Positions 9,286-17,169 of a stretch of DNA of 33,310 nucleotides are shown here, piece after piece; position 1 is the stretch's first letter; every line of letters begins with the position of its first letter. The position numbers and the translations under genes are program-made. Where the stretch lies: assembly GCA_029565395.1 (NCBI GenBank), contig JAKQOG010000003.1, forward strand, positions 1 to 33,310. Reading direction: 5' to 3'. Origin of the DNA: Candidatus Hydrogenedentota bacterium (lineage in GTDB: Bacteria > Hydrogenedentota > Hydrogenedentia > Hydrogenedentales > CAILVY01). The notes below the pieces were generated by a model. It worked only from the letters and a program-made list of their open reading frames with translations, was not told where the DNA came from and ran no database searches.

Positions 9286-10266
9286 CTATGGTTTCATCGT
9301 AGTAAGACCAGATAATATCTCTGCGCTGCGGCGGCTTACCGGCCATTCTCCGGGATACCGCCTAAACTCTACATGACCATCCATAAAAAGAACGTTTGCG
9401 CCGCCCGGGACGTGATTGAAAAATAATGCACCCTGTTGGCCGGCTGTAATCATATCCCACATAATCGGAATTTCTGACAGAAGTTTGGCGGCGGACGAAG
9501 TGTTGTTAGGATCGTTCAAGAGTTCCCTTTCAACTCCTTCACGCAACCGGTAGAATTTGTTCGTGCCCATCGAGCCGCGTCCCGGCGGCGCATCCAGATC
9601 CTCATTGAATGGAAGCTTTTGAGCCACACGTTGTTTATAGACCTCCGCAAAGGCTTCCATTTCATCATCGCTCATAATCACATAGCCAAGGTACGTATAA
9701 CTAACCTTGTCAATGATCATGGTCTCATTAACCAAGTCGCTTTGTTCTGAGGCCGTGAGATTCGCATCGCTCGGGCAGATAAGAATACCCGCATCGGTCA
9801 AGTAGTCGGGGAAAATCTCCTTGGACACACACATCAATCGGCCCGCTTCGGATGATAGCTCTGGAAAATAATTTCCCTTGCTCTCATTTGCGAACATCTT
9901 GTAGACCAGCCCCATTTGCTTTAAATTACCTTGGCACGCAGAGCGCCGGGCCGCTTCCCGTGCCCGGGCCAGCGCGGGCAGTAAGATCGCCAAGGAAATG
10001 GGAACAACGATGATGAAAAGGAAAAAGGACACGCACCCCATCACCAGCCCGGCTACCGCCCATCCCTTCCCCTGGAGTGGAGCCTGTGCATTTCCAATCT
10101 TAACGAGCGCAATGATTCCCATGATTATGGCCGGAATGGACCCAAAAGGGCCGAGACAGCAAAAAGACAGAATGCCGAAAACCATGCTCGCGATGGCCAA
10201 TCGGCTTTGTTGGGGCATGCCTGTGCTTGATGAGGGAACGGGGGGTGGAACTATTGGTTGGCCCAT
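9286..10266 (-). CDS. DUF4190 + H-x-DG pseudopilin-like protein
   Basis: A 326-residue protein with two recognisable parts. After a Pro/Ser-rich N-terminus, residues ~20-100 are a DUF4190-like two-helix membrane unit (ASMVFGILSFCCLGPFGSIPAIIMGIIALVKIG). The second hydrophobic helix runs straight into LAILLPALARAREAARRSACQGNLKQMG, the hallmark of the pseudopilin-derived DUF1559/H-x9-DG family, in which it normally follows a prepilin N-terminus. The C-terminal signature HVPGGANVLFMDGH is near residue 297, with ten rather than nine residues between His and Asp-Gly. A prepilin cleavage site is absent; the DUF4190 part seems to have replaced it. A good ribosome site (AGGAAG) precedes the ATG. Function unknown; envelope-located. 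Confidence 0.85.
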   Translation of the reverse strand: MGQPIVPPPVPSSSTGMPQQSRLAIASMVFGILSFCCLGPFGSIPAIIMGIIALVKIGNAQAPLQGKGWAVAGLVMGCVSFFLFIIVVPISLAILLPALARAREAARRSACQGNLKQMGLVYKMFANESKGNYFPELSSEAGRLMCVSKEIFPDYLTDAGILICPSDANLTASEQSDLVNETMIIDKVSYTYLGYVIMSDDEMEAFAEVYKQRVAQKLPFNEDLDAPPGRGSMGTNKFYRLREGVERELLNDPNNTSSAAKLLSEIPIMWDMITAGQQGALFFNHVPGGANVLFMDGHVEFRRYPGEWPVSRRSAEILSGLTTMKP

Positions 10267-10409
10267 AACATCGCTTCCTATGGTGTGTTTCCGTTTACCA
10301 GCCTATGGAGGAGGCTTTCACAATGCACTCCGGTAAGCTACTATACCCAAACTATAATTCAAAATCACGTTGTTGTGAATGTGGGAGGCTGTTAGGAAAA
10401 AAATAAGCA

Positions 10410-10877
10410 CTACAAGGAACGCTGCATGCGATAATGCGGGCCGATTTCCGGAATATCAAAGGCTTCGCCATCGATGACAAATCCATGGCGCTGATAAAAC
10501 CCGGCGGCGTGCGCACGGGAATTGCACCAGATCAGTTTTCCACCCCGCCTCCGCACATACGCTATACAATAGTCGATAAGACCTGTTCCGATGCCTTGAT
10601 ATTGAAACTTTTCCAAAACGGCCATCCCGCGCAATTGATACACCCGGTTTTCTTCGGTTGCGCCGCATGATTTTTGAAATAGTGAAGCTACGCCAACTAA
10701 TGTTCCGTTTATAAACGCGCCGAAATGAACCGTATTAAAATCTTCATCACCCGGCCACAAGGTGGTCTCAAAGGGTTTCCCAGGTCGCAATACCGGATGA
10801 CGTATGGTTCGCACAAGATCCAACGAAACAGGTTGGACACGAATTTCTTCCGTGCAATACTTCATTTTCACTCTCAT
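10410..10877 (-). CDS. GNAT-family N-acetyltransferase
   Basis: A 155-residue protein with the GNAT fold. The beta4 region LRGMAVLEKFQ leads into the acetyl-CoA pyrophosphate-binding loop QYQGIGTGL near residue 97, followed by YVRRRGGKLIWCNSRAHAAGFYQRHGFVIDGEAFDIPEIGPHYRM. The tail is like that of ElaA/YitI-type acetyltransferases. It transfers an acetyl group from acetyl-CoA to an unknown amine. Its ATG overlaps the stop of the upstream hydrolase as ATGA, so it is the last gene of the marR-aas-hydrolase operon. Confidence 0.85.
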   Translation of the reverse strand: MRVKMKYCTEEIRVQPVSLDLVRTIRHPVLRPGKPFETTLWPGDEDFNTVHFGAFINGTLVGVASLFQKSCGATEENRVYQLRGMAVLEKFQYQGIGTGLIDYCIAYVRRRGGKLIWCNSRAHAAGFYQRHGFVIDGEAFDIPEIGPHYRMQRSL

Positions 10878-11737
10878 GAGGCGGTACTGCCCACTTGCTT
10901 CAAGAAGGCAAGCGTTTCCTCAGCCACCTGCTCCCGATCATAATCCCAAAAGATAATATGATCGGAGTGTTCTATCCAAATCGCCCGCTTGTTCGCACTG
11001 GGAATCTCGGCAAAGGCCTTGGCGGCGGTTTCCGGTGATGTGACATTGTCTTTCGTGGAATGAATGAGAAGCGTGGGGCAATAGATCCGATGCAAGGTTT
11101 CCAACTGCCGCGCGCGTTCCGCCAGCGACATGGCGGTCAGAAAGGCTCTTGTGGGGATCCAGGGGTAGGAAAGGATCTGCGTGCGGACTTCACGGCGGTT
11201 TACAGGTTGATTTTCGGCCGGCGCATGTATCCAACGGATTAACGGGCTGAGCATTTTCGCCCACTGTTCCGCCGTGAGCACGTAATACCATTTGAAAGTA
11301 ACGTTGTAATACGGCGCGGCAAGAATCAGCCCATCCAGCGGCATTTGACTTGCCGCCAGGGTGGCCAGTGCGCCGCCCATGGAATGCCCAACCAACACGA
11401 GCTTCTCATACCGGTCGCGCATCGCCCGCAATTCCTGGATTACTGCACTGAGCAGTTCATCTGCGGTGGTGGTCTCAAACGTGAAAGGGGAGGTGCCATG
11501 ACCCGGCAGAAGCATTACCCGCGTGCGCCATCCCGTATCTGCAACACGATCCGGCAAATCATGATAGTTATTGCCTGTTCCCGAAAAACCATGCACAAAC
11601 AGGATGGCGCAAGAGGCGTCTTCCGGCCCTAAATCTCTCGGCTCCGCACCCACGATAATCCCCGTCTCCGGATTCCGGGGCGTGGATCTGTCATAGCGCC
11701 GAACATCTTTCTCCGAGCCGAGTGGTCCGATGATCAT
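10874..11737 (-). CDS. Alpha/beta hydrolase (carboxylesterase/monoacylglycerol-lipase type)
   Basis: A 287-residue serine hydrolase. The oxyanion region is ILFVHGFSGTGNNYHDLP, the nucleophile elbow GHSMGG, the acid in HSTKDNVTSPE and the catalytic His in EHSDHIIFWDYD, all in the expected order and spacing for the Est30/monoacylglycerol-lipase group. No signal peptide is visible, so it is probably cytoplasmic. Its start overlaps the end of the acyltransferase-ligase fusion (ATGA), and its stop overlaps the GNAT start in the same way. Co-translation with an acyl-ACP/phospholipid acyltransferase suggests it handles an acylglycerol or lysophospholipid product, but that is inference. Confidence 0.88.
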   Translation of the reverse strand: MIIGPLGSEKDVRRYDRSTPRNPETGIIVGAEPRDLGPEDASCAILFVHGFSGTGNNYHDLPDRVADTGWRTRVMLLPGHGTSPFTFETTTADELLSAVIQELRAMRDRYEKLVLVGHSMGGALATLAASQMPLDGLILAAPYYNVTFKWYYVLTAEQWAKMLSPLIRWIHAPAENQPVNRREVRTQILSYPWIPTRAFLTAMSLAERARQLETLHRIYCPTLLIHSTKDNVTSPETAAKAFAEIPSANKRAIWIEHSDHIIFWDYDREQVAEETLAFLKQVGSTAS

Positions 11738-14700
11738 TCGCCAAGATCCAGGGCAATCGCCATCTTTTTCACCGATTTAATATCCATCTTGCCGGTGCCC
11801 ATCACCGGGATGGCCTCGATACGATAAAACGAATTGGGGCGGGGCCGCCATAAATTCGGCAGATCCGCATTATCCAGCTTGGACAGCAGTTCATCCAGTT
11901 GTTGCTCGGTGAGCGTGTGAAGCACAACCAGCCGTTCACCTTTGGTTTGATCCGGAACGCTCGCCACCGCAAGGGATTGTTCGGTCAGATCCAAGAGACT
12001 ATGGAGGACCTCCTCCACCTTGGTATGCGGCACCATTTCTCCGCCAATCTTGCTGAACCGCGCCAGACGGTCGGTGATGGTGATGAATCCGTCTTCATCC
12101 ATGGAGGCAATATCACCCGTGGAATACCAGCCCTCGCGGATGACTTCCGCCGTCTTCTCCGGCTGCCCTAAATAGCCTTTCATAATGTTTGGACCGGATA
12201 TTTCCAGTAATCCGGCCTCGCCAAGGGGTAACGGTTCGCCGCTTTCCGGATCAACAATGCGGGCCATGATGCCGGGCGCCGGCTGCCCAATCGTTCCGTA
12301 TTTCAGGTAACTGGTGAAGAAACCTGGCGAAGAGATGTTGGGCATGTTAAACGACACGATCGGTGCGCATTCGGTGGTGCCATACCCTTCCATAGGCTCC
12401 ACGCCGAATTTTTCCTTGAAAGCAACGCGAACGCGGGGCGAGAGCTTTTCCGCGCCACAGACCACAAATATCAAGCACTGCAATTGCTCCGGAGTACAAC
12501 GCCGGATAAACCCTTGAAGGAACGTCGATGTGCCGATCAGAATGCTGCAGGTGTATTTTTGAACCAATTCGCCAATCAGTTTCGGCTCCAGGGGATTCGG
12601 ATGATAAATGCCTCCCACACCGTTAACAATAGGCATCCACAAGGTGCCTGTGAAGCCAAACGAGTGGAAGAATGGCAGAAATCCCATCAATCGCGTATTG
12701 GCATCATGCGGAAACACTTCCGAGCAGACCGTCGTCTGGCTGATGATATTGCGTTGGGTAAGCATGACGCCTTTGGGCTCGCCTTCACTGCCGCTGGAAA
12801 AAATCACCGTGGCCAGATCATCTTCAGTGAGCCGGGGCGTGCCCAGGCTCCACTCGATGACCCGGATGGGGGCAAACAGGGCGAAGATCATGCCGATTAT
12901 CTGGTCCTTTTTCGTCACCGATGCCCTGATATCCTCCAGAAATATCGTTTCCCCAGGCACTTGCAGCGGGAGCCGTTCCAGAAACTTTCTGGATGTCAGC
13001 ACATGCGTGATATCACAGCGTTTTGCGCATGACGCCATGGTTTCCGCGGTGGCGGTATAATTTAGGTTTACCGGCACTTTTCCCAGCATTTGAATGGCGA
13101 CATTGGTGAGTACGCCGCCCACCGATGGCGGCACCAGCACCCCCACCATTTTTTGTTGATCTAACAGGCGTTTCAATTTCCGGGCAAAAATCAGGCTTCC
13201 TGTCAGCGCCTTGAAATAGGTGACTTCTCCTGAAATCGCATCCACAATGGCGAGTTTGTTCAAGTGCAGGCGGGCTCGATGAATAAATCCATGGTGCAAC
13301 ACTTGGAATTGATGTTTCCGCCGCATGTACCAGTCCCTGCCCAGGGTCAGCACCGCGGTGCGCACCTCGACGGCAGTAGCCTGAGACGCTACGGGTTCGC
13401 CAAAGATCACTGCAATGGGGAACCGCCATAGTTTCGGCCATTTCCACCCCACCGTATTGTTTTTAAAGGTGTACCAGCTTTCCCAGATCCGCGTAAGGTA
13501 CACAGGCAAAATAGGCGCGTGCAAACCTTGTACCAGATGACGGTAATCCGCATACCACGGCACACGCTCCCCGTCCTGCTTCAATTGCGCCTCCATGTTA
13601 ACACACACAATACAACCGCGCGCTATGGTGTTCCGGATGGCTTCCACCGCCTCTTCCATGGCGCGCGGACCACCGTCGGAATTCACTGGAATGATTTCCA
13701 TGGTCCGGGCTATCCGCCGTATCCACGGCGTGTTATAAATTTCCCGGCCTGTCACGAAATAGACGTCCCGGCCGGTGGAAGACAACAGCGCCAGTACGTC
13801 CAGGAAGGAAAGATGGTTCGCCACCAGAAGGGCCCCGCCGCGTTCTGGAATCCGCTGACGGCCTTCCGCATGCATTTTACATAAGAATGTGTTGATCAGC
13901 CAAAGCCCCATGCGCACGAGAATGATGGGTTCGGTGGCGCACATATAGACGGTGACCAGAGCCGCAAATGCTGAGGAGACCAAAAAGAGCATTTGAGGGC
14001 TCCACCCCAGCATATTAAACAAGACCATGAATAATCCTGCCGCAAAGAGCATAGGTCCGAAGGTGAAAAGGTTGGACGTTGCAATCATCCCGCCCTTGAT
14101 ATTGGCGGGGCTGCGCTGCTGCAAGGTTGCCGCCAGTGGTACGTCATACATGCCGGCAAAAAAGCCCATGGCAAAAAGTAGTGAGCCATTCGCCATAAAG
14201 CCATGCCCGGGAATCGCCAGAAACAAGCCCATCGCAGTCAACCCGCCCAATCCCAGGGGCACCAGCCCCAATTCAATAGCGCCCCGGGACAGATATCCGG
14301 CGGCCAAGCTGCCAAAACCAATGCCGAGAGCCATCATAGAGAGCAACAGACTCTGCATGGTCTCGTTGTCTAAGGTCATTTTTCCAAGTTCTATTACATC
14401 TGCAATGACAAATTGCCCCGCAAACCAAAAGTAGGAATAGCCGACCAAGGTAAAGAACAAGCGCCGATCCTGCCAGAATAGGGTGAGATAATGCCCGACT
14501 CCTGCATATGGATTGAGGGTGATTCTGCGTGTGGGCTCCGCTGGCGGCGCCGGGGAGACAAACCAGGCCGATATCACGCCGATTATGGATAAAACCAGCA
14601 TAATCGACATCGCCATCCAAAGCTGTGACTTGAAATTGTCAAGAAGAATGCCGCCTGCGGCCGTTCCTAAAATAATGGCCAGGAATGTCCACATGTTGAG

Positions 14701-15153
14701 TTGGCCGTTTGCCCAGGAAAGCCGTGATTCCGGAAGGGTCTCCGGCAAGATGCCGTATTTCGCTGGACTGAAGAAGGTGCTTTGTGTAGCGAGTACAAAC
14801 AGGGTGCCCAGCAAAATGTACGGATTATGGAGCATGACCGCCGCCACGCCGGACAACACCACGCCCATTTCCCAAATCTTCGTTCCGATGGTTATCCACC
14901 GCTTGCTATAACGATCCGACAAGGCGCCCGCAATTCCTGGAAATATGATCCATGGAAGATTAAAGACAATCATGCTCGCGGCCGTGGCGGGAAAATTCGG
15001 ATTCGCGACGAGCACCGGAAGAAGGAGAGTGATGATAATCTTATAGGCATTATCGATAAACGCTCCCTGAAACTGCGTCACAATAAGCGACCAGAACCCA
15101 AGTTTCGGGTACGCATCCAGGGTCTTCCCGGAAGATCGATCTGATGCACTCAT
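11734..15153 (-). CDS. aas: LplT-Aas-type fusion: MFS transporter / acyltransferase / acyl-ACP synthetase
   Basis: An 1139-residue three-part protein. Residues 1 to ~420 are a 12-helix MFS transporter resembling lysophospholipid flippase LplT. Residues ~430-600 are a PlsC-type acyltransferase with the HX4D motif (NHLSFLD, His near 446). Residues ~650-1139 are an adenylate-forming ligase with P-loop SSGSEGEPKG near 788, YGTTECAP near 926, YSTGDIASMDEDGF and the late GTGKMD lysine. In E. coli LplT and Aas are separate proteins that import lysophospholipid and re-acylate it using acyl-ACP. One oddity is that the usual acyltransferase FPEG glycerophosphate-binding motif reads NMEAQ here. AGGAG lies 8 nt before the ATG. 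It lies 60 bp downstream of marR and is translationally coupled to the hydrolase. Confidence 0.92.
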   Translation of the reverse strand: MSASDRSSGKTLDAYPKLGFWSLIVTQFQGAFIDNAYKIIITLLLPVLVANPNFPATAASMIVFNLPWIIFPGIAGALSDRYSKRWITIGTKIWEMGVVLSGVAAVMLHNPYILLGTLFVLATQSTFFSPAKYGILPETLPESRLSWANGQLNMWTFLAIILGTAAGGILLDNFKSQLWMAMSIMLVLSIIGVISAWFVSPAPPAEPTRRITLNPYAGVGHYLTLFWQDRRLFFTLVGYSYFWFAGQFVIADVIELGKMTLDNETMQSLLLSMMALGIGFGSLAAGYLSRGAIELGLVPLGLGGLTAMGLFLAIPGHGFMANGSLLFAMGFFAGMYDVPLAATLQQRSPANIKGGMIATSNLFTFGPMLFAAGLFMVLFNMLGWSPQMLFLVSSAFAALVTVYMCATEPIILVRMGLWLINTFLCKMHAEGRQRIPERGGALLVANHLSFLDVLALLSSTGRDVYFVTGREIYNTPWIRRIARTMEIIPVNSDGGPRAMEEAVEAIRNTIARGCIVCVNMEAQLKQDGERVPWYADYRHLVQGLHAPILPVYLTRIWESWYTFKNNTVGWKWPKLWRFPIAVIFGEPVASQATAVEVRTAVLTLGRDWYMRRKHQFQVLHHGFIHRARLHLNKLAIVDAISGEVTYFKALTGSLIFARKLKRLLDQQKMVGVLVPPSVGGVLTNVAIQMLGKVPVNLNYTATAETMASCAKRCDITHVLTSRKFLERLPLQVPGETIFLEDIRASVTKKDQIIGMIFALFAPIRVIEWSLGTPRLTEDDLATVIFSSGSEGEPKGVMLTQRNIISQTTVCSEVFPHDANTRLMGFLPFFHSFGFTGTLWMPIVNGVGGIYHPNPLEPKLIGELVQKYTCSILIGTSTFLQGFIRRCTPEQLQCLIFVVCGAEKLSPRVRVAFKEKFGVEPMEGYGTTECAPIVSFNMPNISSPGFFTSYLKYGTIGQPAPGIMARIVDPESGEPLPLGEAGLLEISGPNIMKGYLGQPEKTAEVIREGWYSTGDIASMDEDGFITITDRLARFSKIGGEMVPHTKVEEVLHSLLDLTEQSLAVASVPDQTKGERLVVLHTLTEQQLDELLSKLDNADLPNLWRPRPNSFYRIEAIPVMGTGKMDIKSVKKMAIALDLGE

Positions 15154-15213
15154 TCTTTCTTCTCCTCACCGTCTCCCTCGGGAATAACGGTGCGTAATTC
15201 CGGCAGGTGCGGC

Positions 15214-15687
15214 TCAGCTCTGCGCCGCAGCCTGTTCCCGGATATGTTCTAAACGCCGGATTAACTGCCGGCACCCCGCATCATCCAGTCCGGACAATAC
15301 CCGGTGAATGTTACGACGGTAAATGGGTTCCACCTTGTCTACTACGTCCAATCCCTTGCGGGTAATCTCCACATGATAGATCCGCCGGTTCCCCGCTACC
15401 GGGCTCCGCTTCACTAACGCTTTTGCTTCCAGTTTGTCTAATACCGATGTGACACTGGCCCGCGTGACTACCAGCCGTTTGCCAAGATCCGACTGGGTCC
15501 AGTCGCTTTTCTTGTACTTCAAGGCAAACAGAACATTAAACTGCGCCTCGGTCAGACCAAATCGCCGGAAAAGCGCCGCCCCATGCAGGGATAGCAGATT
15601 TGCCGTGTGCACCAGATTCAATACGGTCTCGTGCCGCACGTCTTCAATCGGTCTGTCCAATTCCAATTCTTTGTTCAGCGATGTCAT
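15214..15687 (-). CDS. MarR-family transcriptional regulator
   Basis: A 157-residue winged-helix regulator. The ATG at 15687 is chosen over a GTG at 15696 because GGAG sits 8 nt before it. The core shows the MarR pattern: LTEAQFNVLFALKYKKSDWTQSDLGKRL (helices 2-3), the recognition helix VVTRASVTSVLDKLEAKALVKR and the wing RSPVAGNRRIYHVEITRKG, with dimerisation helices at both ends. It is the first gene of the operon with the LplT-Aas fusion, hydrolase and GNAT gene, so it probably controls that operon and itself, perhaps in response to a lipid or fatty acyl ligand (inference). Confidence 0.9.
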   Translation of the reverse strand: MTSLNKELELDRPIEDVRHETVLNLVHTANLLSLHGAALFRRFGLTEAQFNVLFALKYKKSDWTQSDLGKRLVVTRASVTSVLDKLEAKALVKRSPVAGNRRIYHVEITRKGLDVVDKVEPIYRRNIHRVLSGLDDAGCRQLIRRLEHIREQAAAQS

Positions 15688-15723
15688 GGCCTGCACTCCA
15701 GGACGGTTATTGTTTACTGCCCG

Positions 15724-15753
15724 ATTGTAACCGATTTGATTGTTAGATGTAAA
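15724..15753 (-). promoter_or_regulatory. Predicted sigma70-type promoter of the marR-aas operon
   Basis: On the minus strand TTTACA (15748-15753) and TACAAT (15724-15729) are separated by 18 nt, 37 nt upstream of the MarR ATG. ACAATC occurs twice around the -10 and spacer, a plausible MarR binding region, though no clean dyad is visible. Confidence 0.5.
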
Positions 15754-15856
15754 ACAGTTGCATCCCTTAATTGGAGTGCAGCGTGTTGGGGAAATATCGG
15801 GAATTGTTGAACCGGTATGAGACGGGTACTATGCTCATGTGGAGGAGTTAGAAACG

Positions 15857-16768
15857 ATGCGGATCCTTGTGACAGGCGCGACGGGGTTGATTGGCAAGGC
15901 ATTGTTAAACAGGCTCCCCAAAGAGGGGCACGAGGCGGTGGGGTTGGTGCGCCATAAAGGGATGATTTCTGGACCTGTTATCGAATGGGATCCGGAAAAT
16001 AGTGTTATTGACAAAGCGGGATTGGAAGGAATAGAGGGGGTGGTTCATCTTGCTGGGGAAAATATCGCATCAGGAAGATGGACGCCCGATAAGAAGCGCC
16101 GCATTTTAGAGAGCCGTGTCCAGGGAACAAGGTTTTTATGCGAAGCATTATCCGGGCTTACTGCTCCTCCGCGGGTGTTGGTGTCTGCCTCCGCCATTGG
16201 TTACTACGGGGACCGGGGGGAAGAAATTCTGGAGGAGAATAGTGGAGCGGGAACCGGATTTTTGGCAGAGGTATGTCAGCAATGGGAAGCAGCGGCGGTG
16301 ATTGCGGAGAAAGCGGGCATCCGGGTAGTTCGACTGCGCTTGGGAGTGGTATTGAGTGAGGAAGGGGGGGCCTTGGCGAAGATGGCCACCCCGTTCCGAT
16401 TGGGACTGGGGGGAGTAATAGGAAATGGCCGGGCCTACATGAGTTGGATTACGTTGGAGGATGTGCTGCGGGTGATCGGCTTAGCACTTGCGCGGGAAGA
16501 GATCCGGGGTGTGGTCAATGCCACGGCCCCAAATCCGGTGACCAACCGTGAATTCACTGCAGCAATCGGGAAAGCGCTTCATCGCCCTGCGATGTTTCCC
16601 ATGCCCGCATGGGCCGTACGGCTTGTTTTTGGCGAGATGGGCCGGGAAATGTTGCTGGCGAGCACCCGGGTGATGCCAGGACGGCTGACGGGAATGGGAT
16701 TTGTATTCCAATATCCCTCCCTTGATACGGCGCTGGGGCATGTTTTGAAAAAAGACGTGAAGCGCTAA
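15857..16768 (+). CDS. TIGR01777-family NAD-dependent epimerase/dehydratase (YfcH/SulA type)
   Basis: A 303-residue extended-SDR protein. The ATG at 15857 starts MRILVTGATGLIGKAL, the expected first strand and NAD(P) glycine motif; the upstream in-frame GTG (15839) contains the GGAGGAG ribosome site and is not the start. Family hallmarks are VVHLAGENIASGRWTPDKKRRILESRV, LVSASAIGYYGDRG, LRLGVVLSEEGGALAKM, MSWITLEDV, NATAPNPVTN and a C-terminal DUF1731-like segment (PMPAWAVRLVFGEMG). The catalytic reaction of this family is not settled. It diverges from the marR operon and probably has its own promoter in the shared 170-bp gap. Confidence 0.92.
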   Translation: MRILVTGATGLIGKALLNRLPKEGHEAVGLVRHKGMISGPVIEWDPENSVIDKAGLEGIEGVVHLAGENIASGRWTPDKKRRILESRVQGTRFLCEALSGLTAPPRVLVSASAIGYYGDRGEEILEENSGAGTGFLAEVCQQWEAAAVIAEKAGIRVVRLRLGVVLSEEGGALAKMATPFRLGLGGVIGNGRAYMSWITLEDVLRVIGLALAREEIRGVVNATAPNPVTNREFTAAIGKALHRPAMFPMPAWAVRLVFGEMGREMLLASTRVMPGRLTGMGFVFQYPSLDTALGHVLKKDVKR

Positions 16769-16777
16769 ACGGTTCTT

Positions 16778-16796
16778 TGGCAAAAGGCCAGTTTTT
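16778..16796 (+). terminator. Weak terminator-like hairpin after the epimerase gene
   Basis: TGGC-aaaag-GCCA followed by G and five T residues, starting 10 bp after the stop codon. The stem is only 4 bp, so efficiency is doubtful. Confidence 0.3.
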
Positions 16797-16903
16797 AGGC
16801 AGTGTGAAGTGATTTTAACATGGGCGGATTTCCCGGTAGTACATTGATGCACAAGCATTTAGTTCTTGACGGAGAATGGGTATGATATTTGCATGGTAGT
16901 AGA

Positions 16904-17059
16904 CAACATGGGCCAAGACAACCTCTGGCCGGGTGCTGGGGCTGGTCACACTACCCAAGTGCCATCCAGTCTCGCCCAGCGGCATTGTTTCACGCGGTCG
17001 TGGACCTGTCGCGACTGGCTTTGCCCCGGCAGGCCAAAAGGTTTTTTTGGCCCGTGTTG
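16904..17059 (+). ncRNA. Candidate rod-like structured RNA (156 nt)
   Basis: The two ends of this gene-free segment pair along almost their whole length. Positions 16904-16916 pair with 17047-17059 (13 bp, one G-U). Then 917-923 pair with 040-046 (one mismatch), 927-930 with 032-035, 934-941 with 024-031 (8 bp, one G-U) and 942-947 with 013-018. About 39 base pairs enclose a 65-nt apical region with further local hairpins (GTGCC/GGCAT; GTCG/CGAC). Such a rod with asymmetric bulges resembles 6S RNA architecture, but I see no family sequence signature, and the SRP motif GGAAGG is absent. The T7 run lies inside the helix and could alternatively form a terminator with 17016-17036. Only a weak TTGACG/TATGAT promoter precedes it. 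A MITE-like DNA palindrome is the main alternative. Confidence 0.4.
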
Positions 17060-17111
17060 CCCCCTATAAGCATAGAAAGGAGGGGATGAAACAAACTAGT
17101 AAACAAAAAAC

Positions 17112-17140
17112 TTGTCATGGCGGCACATTCCGCATATACT
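17112..17140 (+). promoter_or_regulatory. Predicted sigma70-type promoter of pilC
   Basis: TTGTCA (17112-17117), a 17-nt spacer and TATACT (17135-17140), each box 5/6 to consensus. The expected start near 17147 gives a short leader of about 22 nt containing the pilC ribosome site AAGGAG. Confidence 0.7.
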
Positions 17141-17169
17141 AGCGGTGGAGAAACTGAAGGAGAACGTCA

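Noticed and set aside
16904..17059. SRP RNA, tmRNA or RNase P RNA identity for the rod-like segment
   Set aside because: The SRP GGAAGG/AGCAG signature, a tRNA-like end with tag reading frame, and the RNase P core motifs are all absent.
17086..17142. 18-codon ORF with a strong AAAGGAGG site before pilC
   Set aside because: It overlaps the whole predicted pilC promoter (-35 and -10), and the peptide has no recognisable character; left as a remote leader-peptide possibility.
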